A DNA stretch of 64,000 nucleotides from Acholoe squamosa (taxonomy: Eukaryota > Annelida > Polychaeta > Phyllodocida > Polynoidae), in NCBI GenBank assembly GCA_949317995.1, contig OX439042.1, forward strand, positions 18,393,174 to 18,457,173, read 5' to 3'. Below are positions 35,431-46,787 of this stretch, piece by piece. Under the pieces are notes generated by a model that saw nothing but the letters and a program-made list of their open reading frames with translations, made no database searches and was not told where the DNA came from. Position numbers and translations under genes: made by a program. The first letter of the stretch is position 1. Every line of letters begins with the position of its first letter.

Positions 35431-38400
35431 ACTTCTATTGGCATAGGAACCATCAGTACATGTATACTGATAGGGACTGCCTCTGACTCCTCCTGTACCA
35501 TTCAATTCCACATGTCTTGACTTAGTGTGAGAATACAGAGAGTAGATTCTCACAATATTGGGCCAAAATTTATGCATTGCTGTGTACACTCTACAATTTC
35601 ATGACATCGCTCGATTGTAAAGAACATGTAATACAATTATTGTTCCCAACTTTGTCCATTTCATTTTTTGCCGAAATGATGAGAATGCACCAAATGGTTG
35701 TAACTGACACCAGCCACTCAGTCTACACTACTCTAATTGAAACCACAGATTCATGGGTTAACTGATGTGCTTTACAATGAAACTGGAACTGTGTCAAAAG
35801 GCAACCACTCCCACATATAAGTACCCTTTGATATTTTTCCCCTAGTAAATGTGATTTGTTTTCTTGAATGGACTAACAACCTGCCTTTGAGTATGAATGG
35901 TATGAACTTCAAAGAAATAACTGTTCTCACTTTGAACGAGTCAGTCAATGGGACATGTGTGCAACTAAATTAGATTAGCATTTTTGCATACTTCTAAATT
36001 GTTACGTTAACAGAAGCTTCAGAGACTGGTTGGTAGGTCATACTTCCTCTCTGGTAAAACACAAGGTGGAGTATAGGTCAGGAGTTAAGCTGGCACATAA
36101 GTAATATCCAGGATGCAAATACCAAAGGCTATCTATCTCCCTCCTGTAAATACATATTGTACACTTGTCAGCCAGACTTATCCATACAGGGGATCCAGCA
36201 TGCCCTTTGTACAGGGAAGTCCAGACAGTAGGCTTCTGGGCTTCTGAGTGTAACTTCTGAACACAGAAAGCCTTTGAGAATGGTCAATTAACTTTTTTTC
36301 ATAGGTAACTTGAAAATGGGAGGTAAGGGGTCCGGGGAATTACCGTTTTGATATGATTACTTTTTTTGAAAACTCCTCTCAAAACAGTAGGCTGTAAAAT
36401 AAAGGTGATGTTGTAAGACAAACACCTATAGGCCTAATAGCTTTCAATGTGCCCTACTCTGTTGTATATAAGTTTTCCATCTGTATCAAATAGCAGCACC
36501 TTCTTTGAAGTATGAAATATTAATGAGACCTTTTGCTTACAGACATGAATAACAGTATTGGGAAATAAAAGATACCTGCTCACTCTATACCTCAGTGCTG
36601 CCTCAGTGATAGGGACCTGTGATCTAACAAGGACATTATAAGCACGTTATCTGTGTAATTGGTGTGATAAGGAGATAATTTGGGGATACTAGTGGTATTA
36701 TCGGTTATATACCTTTGCTTTTACTCGGGCTGTATGCCTATAATATTTAGTAGGCCTATATGTACTAAGCGAAGTCCTTTACAGAAGTTTACTGTGTAGG
36801 GTGCACACCCGGGGTGCACATGAGAATAGCCTGTGCAAGTATTATTTTCATCACTGGTTAAGGGATTTTTCAAGTCTACACAGCCTAATTTTGTAGTTGC
36901 ACAGTTCCCAAAGGTCCAATGTGTCTTCAATATTACACACGATATGCCTATATATTGAGCCTATATTGACTTGTACAACTTAATCAGGGTAATGCCTATT
37001 TCACAGTTCGGGCTTACGTTCAATAATGAGAATCGTGAATATTGTTTTGCAGTGGGATTTACAATCAAGTAGGCATAATGATCATAAAAAATCCTTTGTT
37101 ACAAAAAAACAATATCAGTACAAAGTGTAAGGTATCACTACATGAAATAAACCACAAAGCTAATACATAGGCGACCTTTTCATATGGCCCTGATTCCCTG
37201 AGTGTTCTCCTTATCTAACAAGTGGTGCAAGGTATTGCTTGGCTGGATATTCTGCTCTTTCGTATAGTATTATACCTCATGTAGACCCAACTTTAGTAGT
37301 CTACTGTAGGGCCTACATGTGATTGGAACTATTAGATATAGGTATGATAGGTGATAAACCACGTGTAAGTATTACCATAGAGTGTAAAAGACCAACTGTC
37401 CATAACTAATGGGCCAGTGTAATTATTCTATACTACAGTATCATTACACCTATAACAATCCGACACAGGCATGCGTATTACATAGTCAATTCATATTGAT
37501 AGTCAACCTAATATTGGCAATTGATATTTCCAATTCTATTTACACATGCCAAACTATCATGAAGATTGTACATTTTATCATTCCTGTGTCATTTACAGGA
37601 GCACACGAAAGGGGGGGGGGTAGGGGAGCCTGGGCCCCTCAATCATAAAGGAGGGGGGTGAGTATGTCTGCCCCCCCCCTAATTTCAAAATCACAATAAA
37701 TTAAACAAGAACCTGAAAATTGCATCTAAAATTAGACTAACATAGTAACGGAATAGGAAAAATGGGAACCTGAGCCTCAAATCAGATCTAAAATTCAATA
37801 GAAATTACTTTTCTATATAAATTTTATATAGGTATATATAGGCGTCACTGCGCTTGAGCTGACATTTTAAGGTGGTGGCGGTGGGGCCCATGCTGCCCCC
37901 CCCCCCAATGAATATTTGCTTCCTATGCCTATGTGTCATCTTTAAAAGAAGAGACCATCCTGTTTTCATGGTAACTTCTTTTGGTAGGGAGTTTACTGAA
38001 TAAAATGACCCAAGCATACTTTGTAACATATGCTGGCATAAGGGCAGGAAGCAGGCTGCATTGTATGATGTCACTATTAGTCAAAATGCGCCAGATGCTA
38101 TATTAGATACCCCTAGAGTGTGTTGTGAACTTGTCCCTAATTACAATTGCAAGGTGTACATTTTAATTCTATCATGTAGGATACCTCATTGGATCACCTC
38201 ATGCTAATTATCGAAAGAAATATCCAAGTACTGTCAATAATACATGTATGGGTGACATTCCTTCAAAGTTGAGCAGTGCTGTGCAGTCAATGCTGTGATG
38301 CATTTGACCAATTGTGGCATCATAGAATGCATCAGATAGGCCTGCCTCCTGCCCAGATATGTTGCTAAGTATGCCTGGGCGTCTTTATTCAATAAAGAGC

Positions 38401-39380
38401 CTACCAAAGAAATCATCATGAAAATAGGGTGGTCTCTTCTTTTAAGCTTTGTCCTGTTTTAATATGCAATAACAACAAACTAATAATACATGTATAGGTG
38501 TACTAGAATGAAACATCTGCATAGATCTCGGTGAAATGGGCATAATATCTCTAGAGTATTTGTGGATCTATGGGAGCACTTTATGGTAGAACTAGAAACT
38601 ATAAGCCTACTTCCCCAAATCCAATATATTAGTTACTGAGTTAGGGGATCCATTCCAGGGAGTTAGCTTTTTAAGGTCGATATACTATATCAGTGACTTC
38701 CCTAGACACAAGTAGACGACAGGTGCGACAGGACTGTAGGAATAACGGATTTACTTCCCCCAAAGGGAACAAGCAGCCCCTGGGTTAGCCTGAGGGCATT
38801 TTCCCAACTACTTAGGTTTCTGAAACCCTCACTCAACAGAGGGGTCTCACTCAGTAGAGTTTTTGTTTGGAGGTAGGGGGATCTCTAGTGTTTACAACTG
38901 ATCCCTAGAACAGAAGGCACTTTGTCCTGTATAAGAGGCACTATGTAGGAACTGTATTTGGTGATGCAGATTATGCTGTAGTATTGTTTGTTTATCAGCA
39001 TCATTTGATGCTAGGATATTTGGTCTTACATCTTAGAACTACTGTTAAGATGCCATTCACTATTTTGAGTAGAATTCTATTCCAATTTAATCTTCTTTCC
39101 TGCAATCTTGTATAATCCTATACAAATTCTCCCTGCTCTCCCCCAACAAAAAATCTTTTAGAATAGGCTCTTTTTGTGTAGCCGATTGGGGTCCCACTGA
39201 AAATGATATCAGATCGAAACATAAGTTCCATATGCCACAAAATAGCCAACATATGATTGATCTCGAGCACTTGAAAACTCAAGGCACGACTTATTATACA
39301 CGAGACCACTGTCTTTGACACGCTGTGTACACTATATGTGTACACAATTATAAACATTTGTTGATGTCACCATGTTTTAG

Positions 39381-39460
39381 AGAGGAATGTTGTGGCAAAG
39401 CTGGCTGTGCCCCTCTCACTCTGACAAACTCTACCCAGGTGTTGTTTTACTGTTGCCAAG
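39381..39460 (+). other. Candidate Cys-rich exon (Ly6-like?)
   Basis: An 80-bp segment bounded by a TTTTAG acceptor and a GTAGGC donor. Its open frame reads EECCGKAGCAPLTLTNSTQ and then VLFYCCQG. A closing NST..LxYCC is reminiscent of the C-terminal part of Ly6/uPAR three-finger domains, where a D-x-C-N would follow in the next exon. No other exon of such a gene was found, and the 3' splice site has a poor pyrimidine tract. It may be chance. Confidence 0.2.
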
Positions 39461-40306
39461 GTAGGCAGGCTGGGGTGATGGATGTTTATGTATCAGCAGG
39501 TTCATTATCATTACTTCCAATGATTGCCAAAAACTGGTACCAACACACCTAGGTGTAAACGACTTTGTCCCACGTATGCCCTGAACACCCTCCTTCACAT
39601 GGATAACATGACTGAATGGAGTTTATTATTTGATCTAACTACTGCCCTTTTCTCTAATTTGGAGCCAAAAAGAAATTACATTGTACATATCCTGGGTGTC
39701 CTGAATGACCAAATGACGGGAATCCTGCATGAATTCTTCAAGGGAATCTATGGACAGGTTGTGTATATTCAGTTTAGTGTAATATCTTGGTGTTCTTATA
39801 ACTAATGCGTTAGGACATGTTGATGACACTGCTGTCAATATCAACTTAACTGTAGCATGCATACTACTATCCACCAATCCCATGTGCTTCTAGAATCCAC
39901 TAATTTTCAAATTCCTAGTATTTAATCTATCGTATGGGCTTTCCTACTTCATGTATGTCCATAGAAATCAAAAGGTCATGATGATTTATAACTCGTGAAG
40001 ACTCCTATTCTAGAATGTAAGCCCCTGAAGAAATGTGTTATGTCTATTTGCATTAATGATACATGTAAAAGAAAACCAATCATATTGCCTGCTGTAATGA
40101 TGTAGGCTTACTGGAAAGAAGAAATCTCAGTGATCAGGAGAGAATGCATGCCATTCCAACGTCTTAGGTGCTTAAACTGCACCTTAACCTGAACAAGCCA
40201 ACAAGTAAACACAACTGAGGAACTATCCACACCACTTACAGCATACAAGGCGCTACTTGGACCCTTAATCTAGGATACAAACGCCTATTTTAGCAAAATG
40301 AGGAGA

Positions 40307-40518
40307 TTAACCCTTTAAAGACCACATGATGCATCCAAGTCCAAGTCCCAGGTCATCACAATGCATCAATGCAGTGCTGGCAAGTGTACTAGTCAGCACT
40401 GCATTGGTGCATCATGCTGACTACTCGGGAGTGTATCAACCCCATATGGTGGCAACGATGCACCATTGCAGTTGGGGAGTCACTCACACAATGCATTCTG
40501 GGGTCTTTAATGGGTTAA
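40307..40518. mobile_element. TTAA-flanked short element, copy 3 (best copy)
   Basis: 212 bp from TTAACCCTTTAAAGACC to GGTCTTTAATGGGTTAA, a clear inverted pair including the TTAA target. The interior has ATGCATCAATGCAGTGCTGG and its near-complement CAGCACTGCATTGGTGCATC, forming a second inner hairpin. Non-coding. Confidence 0.7.
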
Positions 40519-41109
40519 CAGAACAAATGACGAGGGTCACTGCAACAAAGGCACTCCAGGAGGTACAATCAGCAGCTTTGCAGTCACAATTAGTTTTCCA
40601 CAACACAACTGTGGTCCTTTAAAATCGACAAAAGAAACCGTTATGTAAGGTCATTTCATGCTTGGGAAAAACGAACGAGGCAAGCCTATGTGTGAATAGA
40701 GCCTACTTCCTGATCCTTGGGAGACTTCTTCCCTGCCTTGAAGCTGCTCCCGCTGTGCAAGTATGCAGCCTGTGCGTTTACGGAATGAAAGAGAAAAAAG
40801 ACACGATGTATTCAAATATGTTATTAATTAGTTATCAATAATGGAGAAGAAGGGGGCATTTAATATGGCCCAATTATTTGGGTATTTCTCCTGTAACACG
40901 GACTTCGATATCGCTTCTTGAGGATAACAACATGTTCAATCATAAGGCTATCCTTCAGTTGGTGCCCTACATTGTAGCACTCAAGACTTATGTTCCTGCA
41001 CATTGTTTGTTTGTATTATATTTGTTTGTATCCATCCCTGTAGGTAGGGCTTCCATGTGTGTTCTGACAAAAGGGGAAATAGGTATAACTTGATGACATA
41101 CTATGACTT

Positions 41110-41960
41110 CAGTCAGCTTATGGAGTGTAAAGGCATGAAAATGGTAACCCTAAATACCCAGAGTCCCATGGATAAGATACCGGGGTTAAAGCGTATGAAT
41201 ATATTGTTTGACTACATTGGTGTTGCAGAATCGTGGTTAAATCCAGTAGATGGCACCTGGGATTTTGATCTGTCTGGCATGACTATTTAGAAATGATAGA
41301 GTCAATGCTAGAAAGAAAAGTGGAGGGGTTACATGCTATATCGACAAGCGATGTGAAGAATATACAGAAATGATACCTGAGTGTACTATTTGCACCCCGT
41401 ATATTGAGACCTTATGCCTTTATACCAAGTTCCCAACTCATAAATACCGTATTGTAATGACGGTTTACCGTCCACCCAAATGCAAATATCATCAGATTTA
41501 TAAAACTCTGTTGGAATTTTGTAAGCTTGATTTTTTTCAGAGGTAGGGAGATATGGGTCCTGGGGGACATGAATGTCAATACCCGCCATAGAAATAGTCC
41601 GAAATGTAAAGCCATGTACAGTTTTTAAAAGAGTCCAAACTTAAATACATGAATACGAAACCCACTCATTTCCATCCGAAAGGTAAATCCACCTTGGACC
41701 ATGTATACACTAATTGTAGGTTTGTAAGTGAGGCTGGATCGTGTAACCACTTATTTGGTGACCACGCACCTGTGTATGTCATTAAAAAAACAAGGGAATT
41801 GCCTAAACCCTACCTAAAAGAGATAATAGGCAGGTCTTACAAGGAATATAATGAGGCCGGTATACGTACATTTGCCCTACAATATACTGACCATAGGCTC
41901 AACAGTGGCAGTCCTGATGAAGTATATATGATGGTATACATATCGGGATTGAAACATATT
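41110..41960 (+). pseudogene. LINE apurinic endonuclease domain
   Basis: Two frames cover an EEP-type endonuclease, the enzyme that nicks target DNA. The first (to 41290) has MKMVTLNTQSPMDKIPGLKR and DYIGVAESWLNP, including the catalytic Glu region. Between them, VMTVYRPPKC (41457) and WVLGDMNVNTRH (41553, the G-D-x-N box) lie in broken frames. The second (41649-41963) has STLDHVYTN and LFGDHAPVYVI, the S-x-x-D-H and final D-H blocks. At least two shifts or stops separate these pieces. Confidence 0.8.
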
Positions 41961-42399
41961 TGAAACCTACACCATCCGGTCAAAAAGTTAAGTGTGAGAA
42001 ACCAGAGGGTTTCACGCCGGAAATGGAGAGGCTTAATAGCAAAAAAGAAAAGAGCTTTAAGAAAGTTGTGCAAGGTCAGACAGGGTGTTCGCAATGTTTG
42101 ACTGAAGAGAGTTAGTAGTATAGATAAGGATATTAAATGTGCTCTTCGAAAAAATACCATGAAGAAAATAATGATAATCTCCATAAATATAGTGATGACC
42201 CCAGGAATTTTTGGAAAGAGGTAAATTACATTTTGAAAGGTAAGAGGGAGGATGTAAAAAAAAAATCTTAAGGATAACCAATCCAAAAAGATCCCTGAAA
42301 ATCAGGTTGTGGCTTTCATAAATAATTATTATGTCATTATTGCCGAAGAATTGGCGGACGCCTTCCCCCCTGGATCAGACGATGTATAGTTGAGGACAA

Positions 42400-44181
42400 C
42401 ATGACTGCAGATAATGCTCCCAAGTTGAGTTTCACTGCAGTTGATTTTGTGAAGGCGAAAAAGTTGGCCACTAAAATAAAGTGTGGCAAAGCCTCTGGTA
42501 TAAAGGATATGCGCAGTATTGTAGTGAAAGATTTCCTTGTTGCTAAGCCTAGCTGAACTGCTAATGAAACTAATAAACAACTGTTTATTGCGTGGTTTGT
42601 TCCAAGACAAGTTTAAAAAATCATGTGTGATCCCCTTACCTACACTGCAAAAATGGTGTTTTTAGATTTTAAACATGTTTAGGTCTAAGCACGTTTAAAA
42701 CCTAGACACCTATTTGATGTTATTCTGGAATAGATAAGGCAATTTCTTTCCTGTCAAGCTGTTGTACTTTCTCAAGTCTCTCATTCTGATGCAGTGTGTA
42801 ATACATGTACACGTATATAGCTGTGGCTGACATCTTTGGAGACTTTGACAAGTAAATACCTGCTGATGCCCCCCCCCCAGTATATGAGAAAACAAACAAA
42901 ATATATCTCTTTTTTTTTTAATGTATACATGTCTGCAATCCTTAACTCTCCATCAAATTATTTAAACATCTAAACACAAAAATTCATAAATACCTAAACA
43001 CAAAAATTCATAGATATCTAAACACAAAGTTTAAACCTAAACACCTACATTTCTAAACACTTGAGCTAATCACATTGTTTGGCTAAACATGTTTAAGAAA
43101 TTAATATGATTACAAAAACGTTGCAAGAATATGTTAAGAATTGTGTTTAGGATCTAAACACCATTTTTGCAGTGTAAGAGCGATAACCTTAAAAAGGTAA
43201 CAAATTGGCGCCTTGTAAATCATTTAAATGCTCTGTCTAAATTGGTTGAAAAAGTAGTTCATGCTCAGCTTATGGGCTTTATATTAGAGAATGAGATTAT
43301 TTCAGACAAACAGTATGGCTTCATGCCGGGCAGGTCGACAGGTGTTGCCATCTTCGACCTGACCCAGGAAGTATATAATGCACGTATTGGGGATGAAATA
43401 GTAGCCATATTGTTTGTTGATATGCGCAAAGCGTTTGACACAGTGAATTATGTGTTATTGCTCAATGAACTACGTAGAATTGGCTGTGACAGGACACTGT
43501 GTAGCTAGTTTGACTCCTATCTTGATGGTAAAAGACTAAGTTACTATGGTGTTATTCTGGGAAGAAAAATACCTGACATGTCTTTATGACCAGTTTACAT
43601 GAACAATGTGGAGATTGAAGTGGTATACAACTTCAACTATCTAGGCGTTATACTTGATAGGTTCCTAAAATTTGTGGAACGGTGCACAAAGGTATACTCA
43701 AGTTTACAATTGCGACTATATCAATTACGTAAGCTAAGGAAATATATGGACAACCAGTTATCAGTCAAATTGTATAAACAAATGATTTTTCCCATCTTGG
43801 ATTACGCTGACTTTGTTGTAGAAGGCTCCAGTGATGATTGTATTCATGGTTTGCAAACCATGCAAAACCACTGTCTCCATACTTGTGTGGGCATTAGAGA
43901 TCCCAGACTAATCAGTGTAAATGATGTGCACGCATTGTGTGACTGTAAGAAGCTAGTGGACATTACTTGTCTTGATGTATAAGTTTGCCTCATCCCCTGA
44001 AAATACTGCACAAGCACCGAGAGAATTAAAAAATGTGTCAAAAATTAGACTGAGAGTTGATAGACCTAATAGTCAAATGTTCAGGGTTAGTCCACTATAC
44101 AGAGGCGAGTCCCTATGGAATCAACTAGAATCTGATGTACAGAAGGCTGATACAAAAAAAAAGTTTATATCCAAGCTTTAA
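42400..44181 (+). pseudogene. LINE reverse transcriptase and C-terminal part
   Basis: The RT starts before the nested element with KIKCGKASGIKDM (about 42475) and resumes after it with KSDNLKKVTNWRLVNHLNAL, SDKQYGFMPGRSTGVAI and the motif-A box LFVDMRKAFDTVNY (catalytic Asp, 43420). After 43508 the frame stops, and about 90 bp later the sequence is already in VEVVYNFNYLGVILD-type C-terminal text. The palm motifs B and C, including the Y-x-D-D box, are therefore missing, which implies an internal deletion of a few hundred bases. A C-terminal frame continues to FISKL at 44181. Confidence 0.8.
42643..43174. mobile_element. GTTTAG-rich TIR DNA element, short copy in the LINE
   Basis: 532 bp with CACTGCAAAAATGGTGTTT ends flanked by TA (42641-42642 and 43175-43176). 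It is the reverse complement of the 778-bp copy at 20099-20876 with a shorter middle. It splits the LINE RT coding sequence between CVIPLP and KSDNLKK, so it arrived after the LINE. A C run and a T run mark its centre. Confidence 0.85.
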
Positions 44182-46554
44182 ACCTTGTTATTGATACTTA
44201 CCTGAATATGTCAATAGTAATGTCTGAATATGTTTTACCAAGGATAAATCAGGTGTTCCATTTATTTGTCCCCTCATGGAAGGTTTGAACACGTCATAGA
44301 CGCCCACTTTACTACCTACTTATTGTGTTGTCATGTACTCATGGTATAATTTGTAAAGTGTTGTACCTTGTTATAATACTCATTATATTTCCCGTCTTTT
44401 CTATTTACACTGTTGTTCTATTTTGTGACATATATGAAAAGCGTAACCATGTTGTGAACCTCTTTTGTCGCAAATAAAATATTTCCAAACTCAAACTCAT
44501 CTCTATAAGATAGAAGTAAAAAGATGATAACAGCAATTTTAAGCAAATGTTGGAACATGAATGTTCATATGACAATGACTGTAGAATAATACTTTGATCC
44601 TCTGAGATCAGGACAGTGTGACGTCACAAAGTCATTATCTCGTATGGCTTTATAAGTGAGTTGACAAGTGAGTTACTAATGATGAAGACCCCATATCATC
44701 CTTTGAATATAACATGTTATGTATATAAGTTAAAGATGGCTCAACTTTGTTTTCAGTAACGTCCACCATGTACAACGTGTATACCTATAGACATGATGGT
44801 GCACAAAGCTAGCATGACTGCAGCTTCAATCAGTTCATTTCCCATGGGTAGGGTAGCATGGTGCCTCCGGCATGTGGGGTGTAGGAGAGGGGATGCATGG
44901 GGCCTGGGGGACACCAGGGTGCCCCTACTCCATTTTGACTTATGCCCTGAGGCCATTCCCCAGGGCACCCCTCCCCGCCACAGTCTCCTTATTAACAAGG
45001 AGTTATCCACTCTAGCTCTCACGTAGACACCCTATGAATTTTGATTGATACTAATTAGATGTGTAGTATACAGCCGAATAACCATTTCAATTATGAAATT
45101 TGGTTGGTATAATTCCCACACTGCATTGTTCTTCTACAATGTCTTTGCTCAGAACAAGCCTTATTATATGACCATTACGCAATGCTTCCTTGTGGGACAC
45201 CTAATGGTATAACACATGTAAATGTGTCATTCAGCCTATCATGAGAGGTGATGAACAACTACCAAGAACCCGTTTGTGGTTCTATGGGTACAGAAGGTAC
45301 CTCAAACTAGAAGGAGTGGTGACAAACATAGACATTATAGTTATACACAGCGGTATCTGTGATCATGGCGCACCCCTGCTTGATAAGGGTACTTATGATA
45401 TTATCTCTATATAGAAAAAAGGACTTTCCATTGGAGTGGAGCTTACTGGACCAGCTAGGTCTATTCTATAATACTTTATCATTGAGAACCTATCAGAGCG
45501 GAATCCTCATCGTAATGATGCTACAATAAACACTGTAGGAGGGAAACTGTTATAAATTTGAGGTTAAGTATACCCCCTGTAATTTGTACCATTGTGACTG
45601 GTGTGTAACAGATTTTTCATGACGATTCAAACTGAGCGTAGCTTGGCTCTCAAGTTGAATTTCAAGAAGTTGATGCAATGAAATTCATGTAGAACCTCAG
45701 ACATAATTAATGATTTGTATGCATGATTTTGCTTTACATCATGTGGAAATTGACTAAAGTCTGACAAGCGCCATGGCAAAATCAACTCCATATAGGGATG
45801 GGATAAAAGCTCCCTTTTACGTAGTAGACAATTGACTGGAGGATTTTTCTCTTGTCCCATGTACACAAATGCCATTATGATGTAAGGGCATGGAAATGAT
45901 ATTTAAATGACCATGGTACATTCAATATGACATGGGTTAGCACAAAGCTTCTTTCAAACCTGTAAGAAAGGATCCAAATTGTGTATTGTGGGTCTATAGT
46001 CACTTCTGCTATAAACGTGTGAATGGACCAATGGTGTAAGGTCGGATTTCCTCATGTTATTTTGGCGTGTGTATTGTCGCATTGTGTAATGGGAATTAAG
46101 ATATTCAGCCACTGGGCTAAGCTATCACAAGTCAATACCCATTGATCAAATTTGCACCTCTTTCCTGTACTCCATGCCCTCTACTCACCTCACCACCTTT
46201 CTGAGACATTATGCATGCAGTGTATTTGTGTATGGACAAAGCTTAACTTTACATATGAAGAGAACCAGTCTAACAAACTGTTAACAGGGGCCACTTTCAC
46301 AAAAGTAAAACCTTAAATTGAGTGTAAGCTTTGCGAAGGCTTACCCCATTAATGTATATATACCCTGGACCAACTGACTGTTGATTCTTGTCACTTGACC
46401 ACAGGGTGGCTTAACCAGAGAAGTCTGGTATGAATGTCCAGGTTGGGCTGTGCATTAAGCTGTGTCAGGTGTATAAAAGGGGGTTGGCGCCAACCTTGCA
46501 CAACCTTACATGTGGGGTAGTGGTGTGGATGAGAGGCTAGGGCTTTTACCCTTT

Positions 46555-46787
46555 AAAGGCCACATGATGCCAGGCATAATGCCTGGTTCATGGCCCTTTG
46601 CCACCGCCATGAACCAATGCCAATTGGACTTACCAGAACTGCATTGGGGCATCATGTGACCCTTTTGTAATATATCAACTCCATGAAGGCAGCCATGCAG
46701 AGTGGACTTCATTAGGGCATGCATCATGATGGGGTCAGGCCAAAGGGCACAATGGGTTAAATCAATCTTCGGCCCTTAAAGGGTTAG
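46555..46787. repeat. TTAA-family short element, copy 4
   Basis: It begins TTACCCTTTAAAGGCCACATGATGCC and ends GGCCCTTAAAGGGTTAG. The interior holds paired GCCAGGCATAATGCCTGG and GGGCATGCATCATGATGG text. The terminal TTAA has mutated on both sides (TTAC and TTAG). Confidence 0.55.

Larger units (their letters stand above)
41050..44510 (+). mobile_element. LINE (non-LTR) retrotransposon, dead
   Basis: In order are an apurinic endonuclease, a reverse transcriptase, a C-terminal segment and a 3' tail ending AATAAAATATTTCCAAACTC followed by AAACTC repeats. An endonuclease plus RT with this spacing fits the Jockey/CR1/I groups. The body is interrupted by a 532-bp DNA element at 42643-43174 and carries several stops and shifts. 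It lies antisense to the CH gene within intron 1. The exact 5' end is unclear. Confidence 0.85.

Noticed and set aside
41837-42286. A 149-codon minus-strand frame
   Set aside because: It is the antisense shadow of the A-rich LINE sequence between its endonuclease and RT.
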